Positions 8,439-16,137 of a DNA stretch of 37,290 nucleotides are shown piece after piece. The DNA lies in assembly GCA_019636275.1 (NCBI GenBank), contig JAHBXY010000087.1, forward strand, positions 1 to 37,290. The letters run 5' to 3'. The notes below the pieces were generated by a model that worked only from the letters and a program-made list of their open reading frames with translations, was not told where the DNA came from and made no database searches. A program made the translations under genes and the position numbers. Source of the DNA: Planctomycetota bacterium (lineage in GTDB: Bacteria > Planctomycetota > J058). Each line of letters opens with the position of its first letter. The stretch's first letter is position 1.

Positions 8439-9698
8439 TCAGCGCACCAGGACGGGGGCGGTCAGCAGGTCGGGCCGGACCTGCCTCGCTCGGAGCGCGG
8501 GGTCAGGGCTGTTCGGATCGGGCACGTCGTAGGCGAAGTTCCGGAGCGTCTCCATCAGGGAGGGCGACCACCCGAGCGGCAGGGGAGCGCGGAGGACGGC
8601 GGTCGCGTTCGCGGGCGCTATGGGCCGCCCGACATTCTTTTGTGCCGAGAACGTTCCGGCCACGGGGTCCGAAACCGTGACCGAGATCCAGCCGAAGGCC
8701 AGGACGAACTCGCCGGCGACGATGGGAACGACGTACTCGCCTTCACCAGGGGCGGCGGGGTTCGCAGGGTCGAGCTCATCCCCGAGGGTCAGCGGCCAAG
8801 AGCTCGGCGGCGAGATCCCGGCCCCGATCACCTGCGAGCCGACCAGGAGCGTCCCGTTTACGACGACGAACGCCTGAGGGTCGCCGGTCAGCGCGCGCCA
8901 GTCCGTGTGTTCGATGGCGAACGGGAACAACGGCCTCGGCCCGTGAAGTGGGTTGCCGATGGCTACCACTGCGCGCAGCTCCGCAATCGCCGTCGCGCGG
9001 ACGGTGAGGCCGTCGCGTCGCGGCGAGTAGGCGTCCGGGTCGGTCGGGTCGGCGCCGAGGATCATGGTCCCCATGCCGAACAGGAAGGGCAGCGCCGGAC
9101 CGCTGGAGCTCACCCCTTCCTGCCGATCGACGTCGTCCTCCGGCGGAAACCGGCGATGCGTACGCCGCAAACGAACGAGCAGCGCGGTGCCTGCCGAACC
9201 GGCCTCAAAGTCATTCCGCGCGTACTTCCGGTACTCGCCGTCGACGACGAACCCTTCTCTATGCAGATCATGTTGCCCGGTGATCGGGTCCCGGGGGTCC
9301 GGGTCATAGGTGCCAGCGACCATGTCCCCGTAGTCCTGATCCTCTCCGCCAGGGACCTGGTTCGTCTGGAGCAAGGGCTGAGTCTCAGGATCCAGCTCCC
9401 AGTCCTCGACCGTCAGGAGAGCGGACGCCTTGAGGTCCGTCAGACCTCCCTGAAGCTCGAGCACCCGCTCGCTACCGTGGATCCAGGTCGCCAGCCTCGA
9501 GGCGCTCTCCCGGTCTCCTCGCAGGCCCTCCAGCGCCGCCAGATCCGCCGCCGCCTGCATCTTTGACTGCGTGAACCGCGCCAGGCCAATGTCCACCGTC
9601 AGCGCCGCGATCGCCATGAGGCCGAACAGCAGCATGGCCACGAGCAGGAGCACGTAGCCGCTTCGACGCGCGCGGGGACGACGGCGGGGCGGGGTCAT
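8439..9698 (-). CDS. TadG-like pilus-assembly protein
   Basis: The 419-residue protein starts at the ATG 9698, inside an ATGA overlap with the cpaB stop; a start 15 codons upstream is possible but lies within cpaB. It has a basic N-terminus followed by one membrane helix (GYVLLLVAMLLFGLMAIAALTVDIGLARF) and then KMQAAADLAALEGLRG, the signature of the TadG/TadE pseudopilin-like N-terminal domain (Tad domain). The large remainder (about 370 residues) is probably outside the inner membrane and has no recognised fold; no clear von Willebrand A metal site is visible. TadG proteins of this kind are minor structural or assembly parts of Tad pili. Base composition here appears less GC-rich and less codon-biased than in the ATPase genes around it. 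Confidence 0.85.
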   Translation of the reverse strand: MTPPRRRPRARRSGYVLLLVAMLLFGLMAIAALTVDIGLARFTQSKMQAAADLAALEGLRGDRESASRLATWIHGSERVLELQGGLTDLKASALLTVEDWELDPETQPLLQTNQVPGGEDQDYGDMVAGTYDPDPRDPITGQHDLHREGFVVDGEYRKYARNDFEAGSAGTALLVRLRRTHRRFPPEDDVDRQEGVSSSGPALPFLFGMGTMILGADPTDPDAYSPRRDGLTVRATAIAELRAVVAIGNPLHGPRPLFPFAIEHTDWRALTGDPQAFVVVNGTLLVGSQVIGAGISPPSSWPLTLGDELDPANPAAPGEGEYVVPIVAGEFVLAFGWISVTVSDPVAGTFSAQKNVGRPIAPANATAVLRAPLPLGWSPSLMETLRNFAYDVPDPNSPDPALRARQVRPDLLTAPVLVR

Positions 9699-10696
9699 TC
9701 GCCGGCCGGCTCGCCCTCGGGGACGGCGATCAACTCGCGGCACTCGCCCTGTATGTGGTCGACAAGCGTGAGCTGGGGCGCCTTCGTCGACAGGCCGGGG
9801 ACGCGCGTCAGATCGGCCGTCAGCCCGGGGGTCGTGCTGTCGGCCGGGTCGTCGGGGCGGCCCGAGCGGGGGAGACAGGTGAGCACGGCGTTGATCGCCA
9901 TGGCCTCGGTCAGGGGGGCCACCTCGGTCGGGTCGATGGCGATGACCATCTCCTGCACGGGGCGGGTCTGCGTCCTGGCGCCCTGCGTGAGCGACATGGT
10001 GCTGATCGGCACGGCGCGGGTCTCGACGGGCGAGACGACGACGCCGCTCTGGACGACGACCCGCACGTTGGCCTGCTTCTGCCCGTTCGCGCCGCTGGCC
10101 AGGGCCATCTGCTGGGCGAGCAGACCGCCGTAGGCGCCGCCTACGTTCGGCATCGCGTTGCGCCCGGCCAGGCGCGACGGATCGATCGGCACCGTCGACA
10201 CGAGGTCGAAGCGGTCCCCAGGGCGGAGGCCGATCAGGCCCTGGACCTTCGCGGCCTCGAGGCGCAGGGCCCGCTTGCCGGCCGGAATACCTGCCACCAC
10301 GCCCGGGCGGGTGCCCTTGGGGAGGAAGTCATCCTCGGTGAACACGTAGCCCGGCGACTTGTCCACACGGAGCACGCGGCCGATGATCTGGTCCATCCGC
10401 GTGAGCATCTTCGGCGAGACCAGTTCGGGTGGTACGAAGGTGACCGCGAAGCGGCCGTTCCTGCTGTCCCACAGGTCGTCCCGCGTGAGCATCGTGTAGC
10501 TCTTGACGGCCCGCGCGCTCAGGGGGACGGCGACGGTGCCAGGGGGCTGGACGAGCGGCCTCGGGCCATCCTTCTTGCTTAAGACCCCGCCGAGCCAGAG
10601 GAGCCCTCCGGCGCCCACGACGAGGACGGCCGCCGCCGGCAGGGCGTAGGCGGCGAACGACGGGCCGGAGCGCCGGCGAGTGGTGGGCGGGATCAC
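9695..10696 (-). CDS. cpaB: Flp pilus assembly protein CpaB/RcpC
   Basis: The product (333 residues, GTG start in a GTGA overlap with tadE) has one N-terminal membrane helix (YALPAAAVLVVGAGGLLWLGGVL) and a periplasmic part with an SAF-like domain at about 50-125 (TVAVPLSARAVKSYTMLTRDDL ... GRVLRVDKSPGYVFTEDDFLPKGTRPGVVAGIPAGKRA) followed by the RcpC/CpaB domain (GLIGLRPGDRFDLVSTVPID ... VVVQSGVVVSP ... MVIAIDPTEVAPLTEAMA). CpaB is thought to act in the periplasm with the secretin during assembly of the Flp pilus. Its place between tadE and the tadG-like gene inside the operon supports the call. Confidence 0.92.
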   Translation of the reverse strand: MIPPTTRRRSGPSFAAYALPAAAVLVVGAGGLLWLGGVLSKKDGPRPLVQPPGTVAVPLSARAVKSYTMLTRDDLWDSRNGRFAVTFVPPELVSPKMLTRMDQIIGRVLRVDKSPGYVFTEDDFLPKGTRPGVVAGIPAGKRALRLEAAKVQGLIGLRPGDRFDLVSTVPIDPSRLAGRNAMPNVGGAYGGLLAQQMALASGANGQKQANVRVVVQSGVVVSPVETRAVPISTMSLTQGARTQTRPVQEMVIAIDPTEVAPLTEAMAINAVLTCLPRSGRPDDPADSTTPGLTADLTRVPGLSTKAPQLTLVDHIQGECRELIAVPEGEPAGE

Positions 10697-11583
10697 TGGA
10701 ACACCTCGCGACGGAACGCGGCCTGGAGGGTGATCAGCCGACGAAACGGGCGGACCTGACGGGCATAGGCGAGCTGGACGCCGAGGCCGTAGGTGCCGGC
10801 GTAGGGACCGACGGGGCGGCTGACGGCCGCCAGGGGGAGGCCCGGGCCGTCAGGGTCCACCACGCTCGCGTCGTCAGCAGGGAGCGGAGCGCCCATGTTG
10901 GGCTCGAACGGCTCGTCAGGGCTCGACCGGTAGCCCACCATGGCCGCGGCCTGGAACGGGTAGTTCATGCTGACGACGGCCAGCCCGCCGCCCGTGGTGG
11001 TCAGGGCGAAGTCCGCGGCGCCCAACTCCAGGACCTCGCGCCAGGCGACCGTCTCCACCCCGTCTGGATCGCGCGCGACCTCCGGGATCGCCACCGTCAG
11101 GCCGCTCTGGCTGAGGGGGTCAGGGTCGAGGAGCAGCGCCCCGGGGTAGCGCAGGAGCGAGCGGCCGTCCTCCGTTCGCTCGTAGATCATGAGCGGACGA
11201 AGCATGCGGTTAACCAGCGGCATGTCGGCGAAGATGGTTTCGACATCCTCCCGCGCTAACGGGACACCGCCGGGCGCCAGGTCAACAACCAGCCAGCGGC
11301 GGGCGTAGATGCGCCGCTGGACACGTGTGGCAGCCTCCTTCACGTCCCCAGGCGCTGCCGTCTCGTCGTAGTTGTCAGGATCGAAGAGTTCCTCAACGCC
11401 CTGCTCGGCCGGCAACGGCTCGAGCGCCAACTCCCGGGCGGCGACGCGCGCAACGTCCTGCAGGGCCTGCGCACCGAACGTCGCGCGGCCGAGCTCGATG
11501 GTCGCGGCGAGAAGCAGGTACAGAACGAGGGCGACGAGCGCGAACTCGACAAGGGATTGGCCGCTTCTGCGTGCGCGCCTCAA
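10693..11583 (-). CDS. tadE: TadE-family minor pilin
   Basis: The 296-residue protein begins with the TadE signature: a short basic stretch, then GQSLVEFALVALVLYLLLAATIELGRATF, i.e. a class III-like prepilin helix with the Glu five residues after the probable cleavage site. It continues with ALQDVARVAARELAL, typical of TadE. The remainder is a long extracytoplasmic domain with no recognised fold, clearly longer than the usual TadE of about 150-200 residues. The start is a TTG at 11583, chosen because GAGGAGGG lies immediately upstream at a good distance. TadE proteins are minor pseudopilins needed for Flp pilus biogenesis. Confidence 0.85.
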   Translation of the reverse strand: MRRARRSGQSLVEFALVALVLYLLLAATIELGRATFGAQALQDVARVAARELALEPLPAEQGVEELFDPDNYDETAAPGDVKEAATRVQRRIYARRWLVVDLAPGGVPLAREDVETIFADMPLVNRMLRPLMIYERTEDGRSLLRYPGALLLDPDPLSQSGLTVAIPEVARDPDGVETVAWREVLELGAADFALTTTGGGLAVVSMNYPFQAAAMVGYRSSPDEPFEPNMGAPLPADDASVVDPDGPGLPLAAVSRPVGPYAGTYGLGVQLAYARQVRPFRRLITLQAAFRREVFQ

Positions 11584-11605
11584 GCACCCTCCTCACACGG
11601 CAGCA

Positions 11606-11634
11606 GGCGAGCAGCCCACATGGAGCTGCTCGCC
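11606..11634 (-). other. Strong stem-loop between flp and tadE
   Basis: GGCGAGCAGC (11606-11615) pairs perfectly with GCTGCTCGCC (11625-11634) around a 9-base loop. It sits in the 79-base gap after the pilin gene. There is no T-run on the minus-strand side, so it is more likely a transcript-stabilising or partial-termination element that would keep the major pilin in excess over the downstream assembly genes. The function is inferred. Confidence 0.6.
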
Positions 11635-11662
11635 TCTGCTAGACATCTGAATCCGAGAGCGA

Positions 11663-12016
11663 TTAAGGGACGGTCGCCGGCTCGACGACCAGCGCCGAGA
11701 AGGCCGCAGTGCCCCCAGTCGTCCCGACGTTGTTGTCGAGCCGCGCGGAGTTGGCGGCGTCAGAGATGGCGTCAACGTCCAAGGCGAGATTGCCATTGGC
11801 GTCCTCGCCGACCTCGATCAGCTTGCCGCTGACGATCGCGTTGTTGTCCTCGGTGTGCGCGCCCGGCAGGACCACCGCCACGGCGGCGATCAGGTCGTTC
11901 GTCTTGTGGCCGAAGATCGACACGGCCGCCGCGCTGACGAGCGCCACGCCGGCGATGAGGAGGCCGTACTCGACGAGGGCCGCGCCACGGCGGCGGTTCT
12001 TCTGGATCTTCTTCAC
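11663..12016 (-). CDS. flp: Flp-type major pilin, long C-terminal extension
   Basis: Read from the GTG at 12016 the product has 117 residues. It shows a class III prepilin signal: a basic leader VKKIQKNRRRG, predicted cleavage after Gly11, then AALVEYGLLIAGVALVSAAAVSIFG with the required Glu at mature position 5 next to Tyr. AGGAG lies 8 bases before this GTG, which is why this start is chosen. The same reading frame continues upstream into the Fur-family gene without a stop. The mature protein extends about 80 residues beyond the pilin helix, with an acidic Asn/Asp-rich C-terminus; Flp pilins are usually only 50-80 residues in all. A prepilin peptidase is not seen in the window. Confidence 0.88.
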   Translation of the reverse strand: MKKIQKNRRRGAALVEYGLLIAGVALVSAAAVSIFGHKTNDLIAAVAVVLPGAHTEDNNAIVSGKLIEVGEDANGNLALDVDAISDAANSARLDNNVGTTGGTAAFSALVVEPATVP

Positions 12017-12466
12017 GTCTTCTTCTCCTGGTCTGACCTGTCGGGGCGACTGCTTGCCGCCCTCGACCCGTGAGTGCCGGTCGACGCCGATCGGTTCCCG
12101 ATGCGCGCAACCCGGGCAGCGGCCGTGTAGGACGACGGTGTGGTCCTCCACGTGGAAGCCCCTCGGCAGGTGGAGCTTGAGCTCGTCGATGCACCCGTCG
12201 ACCTCGAAGGTCGCGTCGCAGCCGCGGCAGTGGAAGTGATGGTGGTGGTGCTTGCCGGCGACCTCATAGCGCGGCGGTAGGCCGGGCAGTTCGACCGCGG
12301 CCAGCCAGCCCTCCTCGACGAGGTCCTTGATCGTGCGGTAGACGGTCGCGATCCCCAGGCGCGGGATCTCGCGTTGCGCCGCGGTGACGACCTCGTTGGG
12401 CGAGAGCGGCCGGTCGGCCGCCTCGAGGGCCCGGCGGATCGCCTGGCGTTGCTTCGTGTCCCGCAT
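12014..12466 (-). CDS. Fur-family metalloregulator, reading frame open into flp
   Basis: From ATG 12466 the first 120 residues form a complete Fur-type repressor. There is an N-terminal winged helix (LSPNEVVTAAQREIPRLGIATVYRTIKDLVEEGWL, given here in outline), then the metal-binding hinge with KHHHHHFHCRGC (Cys80, Cys83) and the C-terminal dimer domain ending in the second zinc pair CPGC (Cys117, Cys120). The metal specificity (Zn, Fe, Mn or peroxide) cannot be read reliably. About 30 further residues lead, without any stop codon, into the flp pilin frame; the true C-terminus is therefore uncertain and the end given here is the flp start. A perfect palindrome lies 29 bases upstream, suggesting autoregulation. 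The gene would be first in the Tad operon. Confidence 0.85.
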
Positions 12467-12494
12467 GCAGATGGGCTCTCGGCTTGACGCGACA

Positions 12495-12514
12495 AACGAT
12501 AATCGATTATCGTT
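12495..12514. promoter_or_regulatory. Perfect 20-bp palindrome, probable Fur/Zur-type operator
   Basis: AACGATAATCGATTATCGTT is its own reverse complement and is strikingly AT-rich in this GC-rich window. The half-site GATAAT resembles Fur-family boxes (Fur GATAAT..ATTATC; cyanobacterial Zur TGATAAT-N-ATTATCA), though the centre spacing differs by a base. It lies between the Fur-family gene (29 bases to its ATG) and the divergent membrane protein-sigma factor-secretin run (43 bases to its GTG), so it could control both directions. The identification as operator is inferred from symmetry and position. Confidence 0.75.
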
Positions 12515-12557
12515 CCGGGCGCGACGGGGTGGTGACGCCCCGTGCGGGGGACGCCCG

Positions 12558-12989
12558 GTGACGGGAACGGCGACGAACAGCGCGACGAAGCGGCCGGCGA
12601 GCCTGGGGCTCGCCTGCGGCGTCGTCCTCGCCCTGCTCGCCGTGCTCGCGCAGGTCCTGCTCCCCGCCGTCCACGCCTGGACCTGCCGGGTCGCGGCCGC
12701 CGAGCACTGCGCGGTCGCGCACGCGGCCGACGTGGACTGCCTCGACGCGCTCGCCTGCGTCGACCCCGACCATCGCCATGGTCCGACGATCGAGGTCGGC
12801 CACGGCGACGCGGCGCACGCGGCCTGCGCTACCTGCGCCGCGCTCCAGCACCTGAACCCCTCGCCGGACCTCGCGCCGGCGGTCGTCGCGACCGCCGCGA
12901 TCGTCGGCGACGCGCTTCGTTCCCCTGCCGCGACAACCGCCGGTCGCGACGCCTCCGTCCACGGCGCCCGCGCGCCCCCGCTCGCCTAG
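12558..12989 (+). CDS. Small Cys/His-rich membrane protein (DUF2946-like)
   Basis: From the GTG at 12558 the protein has 143 residues; the frame is open further upstream but that would run through the operator and into the Fur gene. One hydrophobic segment (residues about 17-36, LGLACGVVLALLAVLAQVLLPAVHAW) is followed by a region rich in Cys and His: TCRVAAAEHC, DCLDALACVDPDHRHG and HAACATCAALQHL. This arrangement (membrane helix, VHA, later HAxCxxC) resembles DUF2946 proteins, often found near metal genes. It is probably anchored in the membrane with the Cys/His part in the periplasm, possibly binding a metal. The palindromic operator in front and the following sigma factor gene suggest metal-responsive expression. 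The family assignment is tentative. Confidence 0.6.
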   Translation: MTGTATNSATKRPASLGLACGVVLALLAVLAQVLLPAVHAWTCRVAAAEHCAVAHAADVDCLDALACVDPDHRHGPTIEVGHGDAAHAACATCAALQHLNPSPDLAPAVVATAAIVGDALRSPAATTAGRDASVHGARAPPLA

Positions 12990-13052
12990 GGCCTCGTCGT
13001 CCGGACCTCTGCGCGTGGCGCGGGGTCCACAACGAACCCTGGGAGCAGCCCC

Positions 13053-13694
13053 GTGGCCGTCACCGCCTCGCGTCCGTCCTCGCGCCTCGCCAAGATCGTC
13101 CCCCTCGAGCCGCACCGCGGGTCGTCGCCCGCGCGCTCGGGCCCCTGCCACGAGTGCCGCGACCGAGTGCACGCCCGGCAGGACCGCGCCGAGCTGACGC
13201 TCCTGCCGCGCGTCGAGCGGGCGCTGCCCGCCCTCGACCGCACGCTGGCCGTCGCCGAGCGGATCCTCGGGAGCTGGGACCTCGCCTGGGACGCCGTGCA
13301 GGAGGCGCTCGTCCGCCTGTGGCAGGAGCCCGAGACCCCGCCCGACGCCGAGGGCTGGCTCTACCAGGCGGTCGTCCACCGGGCCCTGCACGCGCGCCGC
13401 ACGCGCCAGCGCCGGGCGAGGTACGAGGAGGTCGCCGGCACCCGGCGCGCCGGCGTCGCCGAGGACCCGCGGCTCCGGCTCGAGGTCGAGGACCAGGCGC
13501 GCCGCGTCGAGGTCGCGATCGACCAGCTCCCGGGCGAGTTCCGTGAGGCCCTGCGCCTGCGCGAGCTCGAGGGGCTCGATTACCACGCGATCGCCCGCGC
13601 GCTCGACGTCCCGGTCGGGACCGTGCGCTCGCGGATCCACCGCGGCCGCGAGCGGCTGCAGGCGGAGCTGGGCGTCATGGAGCACTCGGCGTGA
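13053..13694 (+). CDS. ECF-type RNA polymerase sigma factor
   Basis: The 213-residue protein (GTG 13053, GGGAG upstream) has region 2 at about 62-115 (LDRTLAVAERILGSWDLAWDAVQEALVRLWQ, ending in EGWLYQAVVHRALHARR) and region 4 at about 150-208 (QLPGEFREALRLRELEGLDYHAIARALDVPVGTVRSRIHRGRERL, given here in outline). This two-region layout defines an extracytoplasmic-function sigma factor. Unusually it carries about 45 extra N-terminal residues including CHECRDRVH, which could bind a metal. No anti-sigma gene follows; instead the stop codon overlaps the start of the pilus secretin (GTGA). It could drive the secretin or Tad genes, or the five GGAAC-type promoters of the metal island; neither can be decided from sequence. 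Confidence 0.88.
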   Translation: MAVTASRPSSRLAKIVPLEPHRGSSPARSGPCHECRDRVHARQDRAELTLLPRVERALPALDRTLAVAERILGSWDLAWDAVQEALVRLWQEPETPPDAEGWLYQAVVHRALHARRTRQRRARYEEVAGTRRAGVAEDPRLRLEVEDQARRVEVAIDQLPGEFREALRLRELEGLDYHAIARALDVPVGTVRSRIHRGRERLQAELGVMEHSA

Positions 13695-16120
13695 GCACCT
13701 CCCTCGCGGCGCGGCGCCTCGCGCCGCTCCTGGCCCTCCCCCTGGTCGTGGCGTCGTCGGCGAGCGCGCAGGAGCCCGAGCGGCGCCTGACCGTCGTCCA
13801 GGGCGCGCACGCGCGGCTCGTGTTCCAGAAGGACGTCCAGCGGGTCGCCGTGGGCAACCCCGAGACGGCCGGAACGATCGAGATCAGCACGCGGGAGCTC
13901 CTCGTCCTGGGCAAGGCCCCGGGGCAGACGACGCTGATCGTGTGGTTCGCCGAGGGTGGGCACGAGGAGCGCCTGGTGACGGTCCGCCGCGACCTGTCGC
14001 TCCTGCGCGACGCCCTGCGCGAGCTCCACCCGGCGATCTCGGTCGAGGTGGCGCCCGACCGCGACGCCGTCGTCCTGCGCGGCGTCGTCCCCGACGTGCT
14101 CCTGCACGAGGCCGCCGAGCGCGCGGCCCTGCAGTACCTCGAGTCCGGCCCGGGCCCGCTCGTCCGCGGGCGCGCCGACGGCGCGGCCGAGCCCGCGCCG
14201 GGCGTCCAGGTCATGGTCGGCGGCACGACCGGTCGGGAGGGGCGCCGCACGGCCGTGATCAACCTCCTGCGCATCGAGCACCTCAGCTCGCTCGACGAGC
14301 GCCTGGCGCAGGCCGTGCGCCCGGTGGCCGGGCCGGGGCTCTTCGTGCGCCGGCTGATGATCGGGCAGTCGCCCGACGACGCCCGCGACCTGTTCGTGCT
14401 CGAGGGCACGGTCCATGACGGCGCGACGCTGGGGCGGGTCTTGCGCCTCGCCTCGCGCCTCGTCCCGGCGGACCGGCTCGAGAACCTCCTGCGCATCGAC
14501 GAGCGCACGCCGGCGGCCGAGGGCGCCGGCCTCTCCGCCTACGCGCTCGAGGACCGCCTGCTGGCCGTCGTCCGCGGCGTCCCGAACGCCAACGTCACCG
14601 TGCGCCGCCTCCCGCGCGGCCCCGTGCCCGACGACGCGGAGGACGTCTTCCTGCTCGAGGGCCAGGTCCCGGGCCAGGTGGCGCTCGTGCGCCTGCTCAC
14701 CCTCGCCGCGAGGGTCCTCGGCAAGGAGACCGACGAGGACGACATCCGCGTCGTCGCCGACGAGGCGGGCGCCCTGCGCCGGCGGCAGGGCGGCGGACAG
14801 GGCGGCGGCGGCGGCGGCGGCGGGGGTGGCGGCGGGGGCGGCGGCGGCGGGGGTGGCGGCGGGGGCGGCGGCGGGTTCGGCGGGGGTGGCGGCGGCGGCA
14901 TGATGATGGGCCGCATGCTGCAGAACCGCGTGCAGAACAACGTCGGCCGGGCCAAGGCGCTCCAGGCCGCGGACGGCCGCCTGCTCTCGTTCATCGAGGT
15001 CCGCGACCTGCCGCAGGTGCGCGTGCAGCTGCGCTTCTTCGAGGTAAACCGCACGCTCCTCGAGCAGTTCGACGTCGACGCCGCCCTGCTCGGCGCCGAC
15101 TTCCCGCCTGGCTCCCTCGTGCCGCCCGGCAGCGTCACCGCCCTCGAGGGCGCCGGCGCCACGCGCGTGGGCGCCGTCAGCCCGCAGGACATCCGCGGCG
15201 TGCTCTCGTTCCTCAACGGGAGCCTCGGCCAGGACCTCCAGTTCGTCGACCGCCGCTTCTCGCTGCAGGCGGCGATCAACGTGCTCGAGACGCAGGGGAT
15301 CGCCCGCAGCATCTCGACCCCCACGCTCACCGTCCTCTCGGGCGAGCTGGCCTTCTTCACCGCCGGCGGCGAGATCCCCCTCCCCGTGGCCTTCCAGCCG
15401 GCGCTGGGCGGCGCCCAGCCGGGGAACCTGGGCGTGTTCAGCGGCGTCGAGTTCCGCGACTTCGGCGTGCAGCTCGCCGTGCGCCCGCTCGTCGGCGACG
15501 ACGACACGATCACGCTGGACCTGATGCCGCAGGTGGTCCAGCCCGACGCGGCCCTCACCAACCTGATCCGGCAGTCGACGGGCCAGGCGCAGCAGACGAC
15601 CGCCTTCCAGGCCCGCTCGCTGCGCACGAGCGCCCGGCTCAAGGACGGCCAGGCCATGCTGATCGGCGGGCTGGTCACGCAGGAGCGCAACTCGAGCTCC
15701 GAGTACGTGCCGTTCCTCCACCGCATCCCGATCGTCGAGTGGCTCTTCGAGGACAAGCGGTCGGCGCGCAACGAGTTCGAGCTGATCGTCCTCGTCAACC
15801 CCGTGATCGTCCGCGACCCCGTGTGGAACGCCGGCCTGTGGGCCTTCCCCGACGCGCAGGAGCTCATGCGCGCCCTGCCGCTGCGCGGCGTCGAGGGCCG
15901 CGAGCGCCCGAAGCGCCCCGTCGCCGGCGCGGGCACCTACGGCGCGGACGCCGTCGACTCCGCCCCGCGGTCCGAGCCGCAGCGCACCCGCTCGCTCCTC
16001 GAGGAGCCGGCTCCGCCGGTCGAGGCGCCCCCGGCGCCCCCCGTCGAGCCGCCCCCGGCCGAGGATCCGGGCGCCGAAGATCCGGGCGCCGAGGCGCAGC
16101 CGCTCCGCCGCGTGGGGTGA
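13691..16120 (+). CDS. cpaC: Tad pilus outer-membrane secretin RcpA/CpaC with poly-Gly linker
   Basis: The 809-residue protein has a signal peptide (cleavage near ASA-Q, residue 27), an N-terminal pilus-secretin domain (LTVVQGAHARLVFQKDVQRVAVGNPETA ... LLVLGKAPGQTTLIVW), BON-like repeats to about residue 360, and the secretin C-domain at about 520-690 with the conserved ISTPTLTVLSGELAFFTAGGEIPLP and RTSARLKDGQAMLIGGLV followed by IPIVEWLF and ELIVLVNP. It forms the outer-membrane pore for the Flp pilus. Between the N-domains and the secretin domain lies a nearly pure glycine run (residues about 366-403), followed by MMMGRM. The C-terminus is Pro/Glu-rich. The gene is separated from the other Tad genes and coupled to the sigma factor by a GTGA overlap. 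Confidence 0.95.
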   Translation: MSTSLAARRLAPLLALPLVVASSASAQEPERRLTVVQGAHARLVFQKDVQRVAVGNPETAGTIEISTRELLVLGKAPGQTTLIVWFAEGGHEERLVTVRRDLSLLRDALRELHPAISVEVAPDRDAVVLRGVVPDVLLHEAAERAALQYLESGPGPLVRGRADGAAEPAPGVQVMVGGTTGREGRRTAVINLLRIEHLSSLDERLAQAVRPVAGPGLFVRRLMIGQSPDDARDLFVLEGTVHDGATLGRVLRLASRLVPADRLENLLRIDERTPAAEGAGLSAYALEDRLLAVVRGVPNANVTVRRLPRGPVPDDAEDVFLLEGQVPGQVALVRLLTLAARVLGKETDEDDIRVVADEAGALRRRQGGGQGGGGGGGGGGGGGGGGGGGGGGGGGFGGGGGGGMMMGRMLQNRVQNNVGRAKALQAADGRLLSFIEVRDLPQVRVQLRFFEVNRTLLEQFDVDAALLGADFPPGSLVPPGSVTALEGAGATRVGAVSPQDIRGVLSFLNGSLGQDLQFVDRRFSLQAAINVLETQGIARSISTPTLTVLSGELAFFTAGGEIPLPVAFQPALGGAQPGNLGVFSGVEFRDFGVQLAVRPLVGDDDTITLDLMPQVVQPDAALTNLIRQSTGQAQQTTAFQARSLRTSARLKDGQAMLIGGLVTQERNSSSEYVPFLHRIPIVEWLFEDKRSARNEFELIVLVNPVIVRDPVWNAGLWAFPDAQELMRALPLRGVEGRERPKRPVAGAGTYGADAVDSAPRSEPQRTRSLLEEPAPPVEAPPAPPVEPPPAEDPGAEDPGAEAQPLRRVG
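14786..14899 (+). repeat. GGC/GGG-rich tract encoding poly-glycine
   Basis: The tract encodes residues 366-403 of the secretin, almost only Gly with two Gln and one Phe. The codons alternate between GGC, GGG and GGT in short blocks that themselves recur (GGCGGGGGTGGC), the mark of slippage or unequal exchange. Length may vary between strains and may be mis-assembled. Confidence 0.9.
16061..16090 (+). repeat. 15-bp tandem repeat in the secretin tail
   Basis: GAGGATCCGGGCGCC (16061-16075) is followed directly by GAAGATCCGGGCGCC (16076-16090), one base different. It encodes EDPGA twice in the Pro/Glu-rich C-terminal tail of the secretin. Confidence 0.8.
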
Positions 16121-16122
16121 CG

Positions 16123-16137
16123 TAGACTCGCCGCGTG
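16123..16137 (+). promoter_or_regulatory. Probable leaderless promoter of the DUF454 gene
   Basis: TAGACT (16123-16128) resembles a -10 hexamer and lies 6 bases before the GTG at 16135. Transcription would begin at or next to the start codon, and there is no ribosome-binding site, consistent with a leaderless mRNA. No good -35 box is visible. Confidence 0.4.

Noticed and set aside
12384..12557. Longer start for the DUF2946-like gene
   Set aside because: The upstream part runs through the palindromic operator and into the Fur gene on the other strand; GTG 12558 gives a sensible signal-anchor start.
13580..15721. 713-codon frame on the minus strand opposite the secretin
   Set aside because: It is composed of low-complexity Arg/Ala/Glu/Val sequence typical of the reverse frame in GC-rich DNA, and the plus strand encodes a well conserved secretin.
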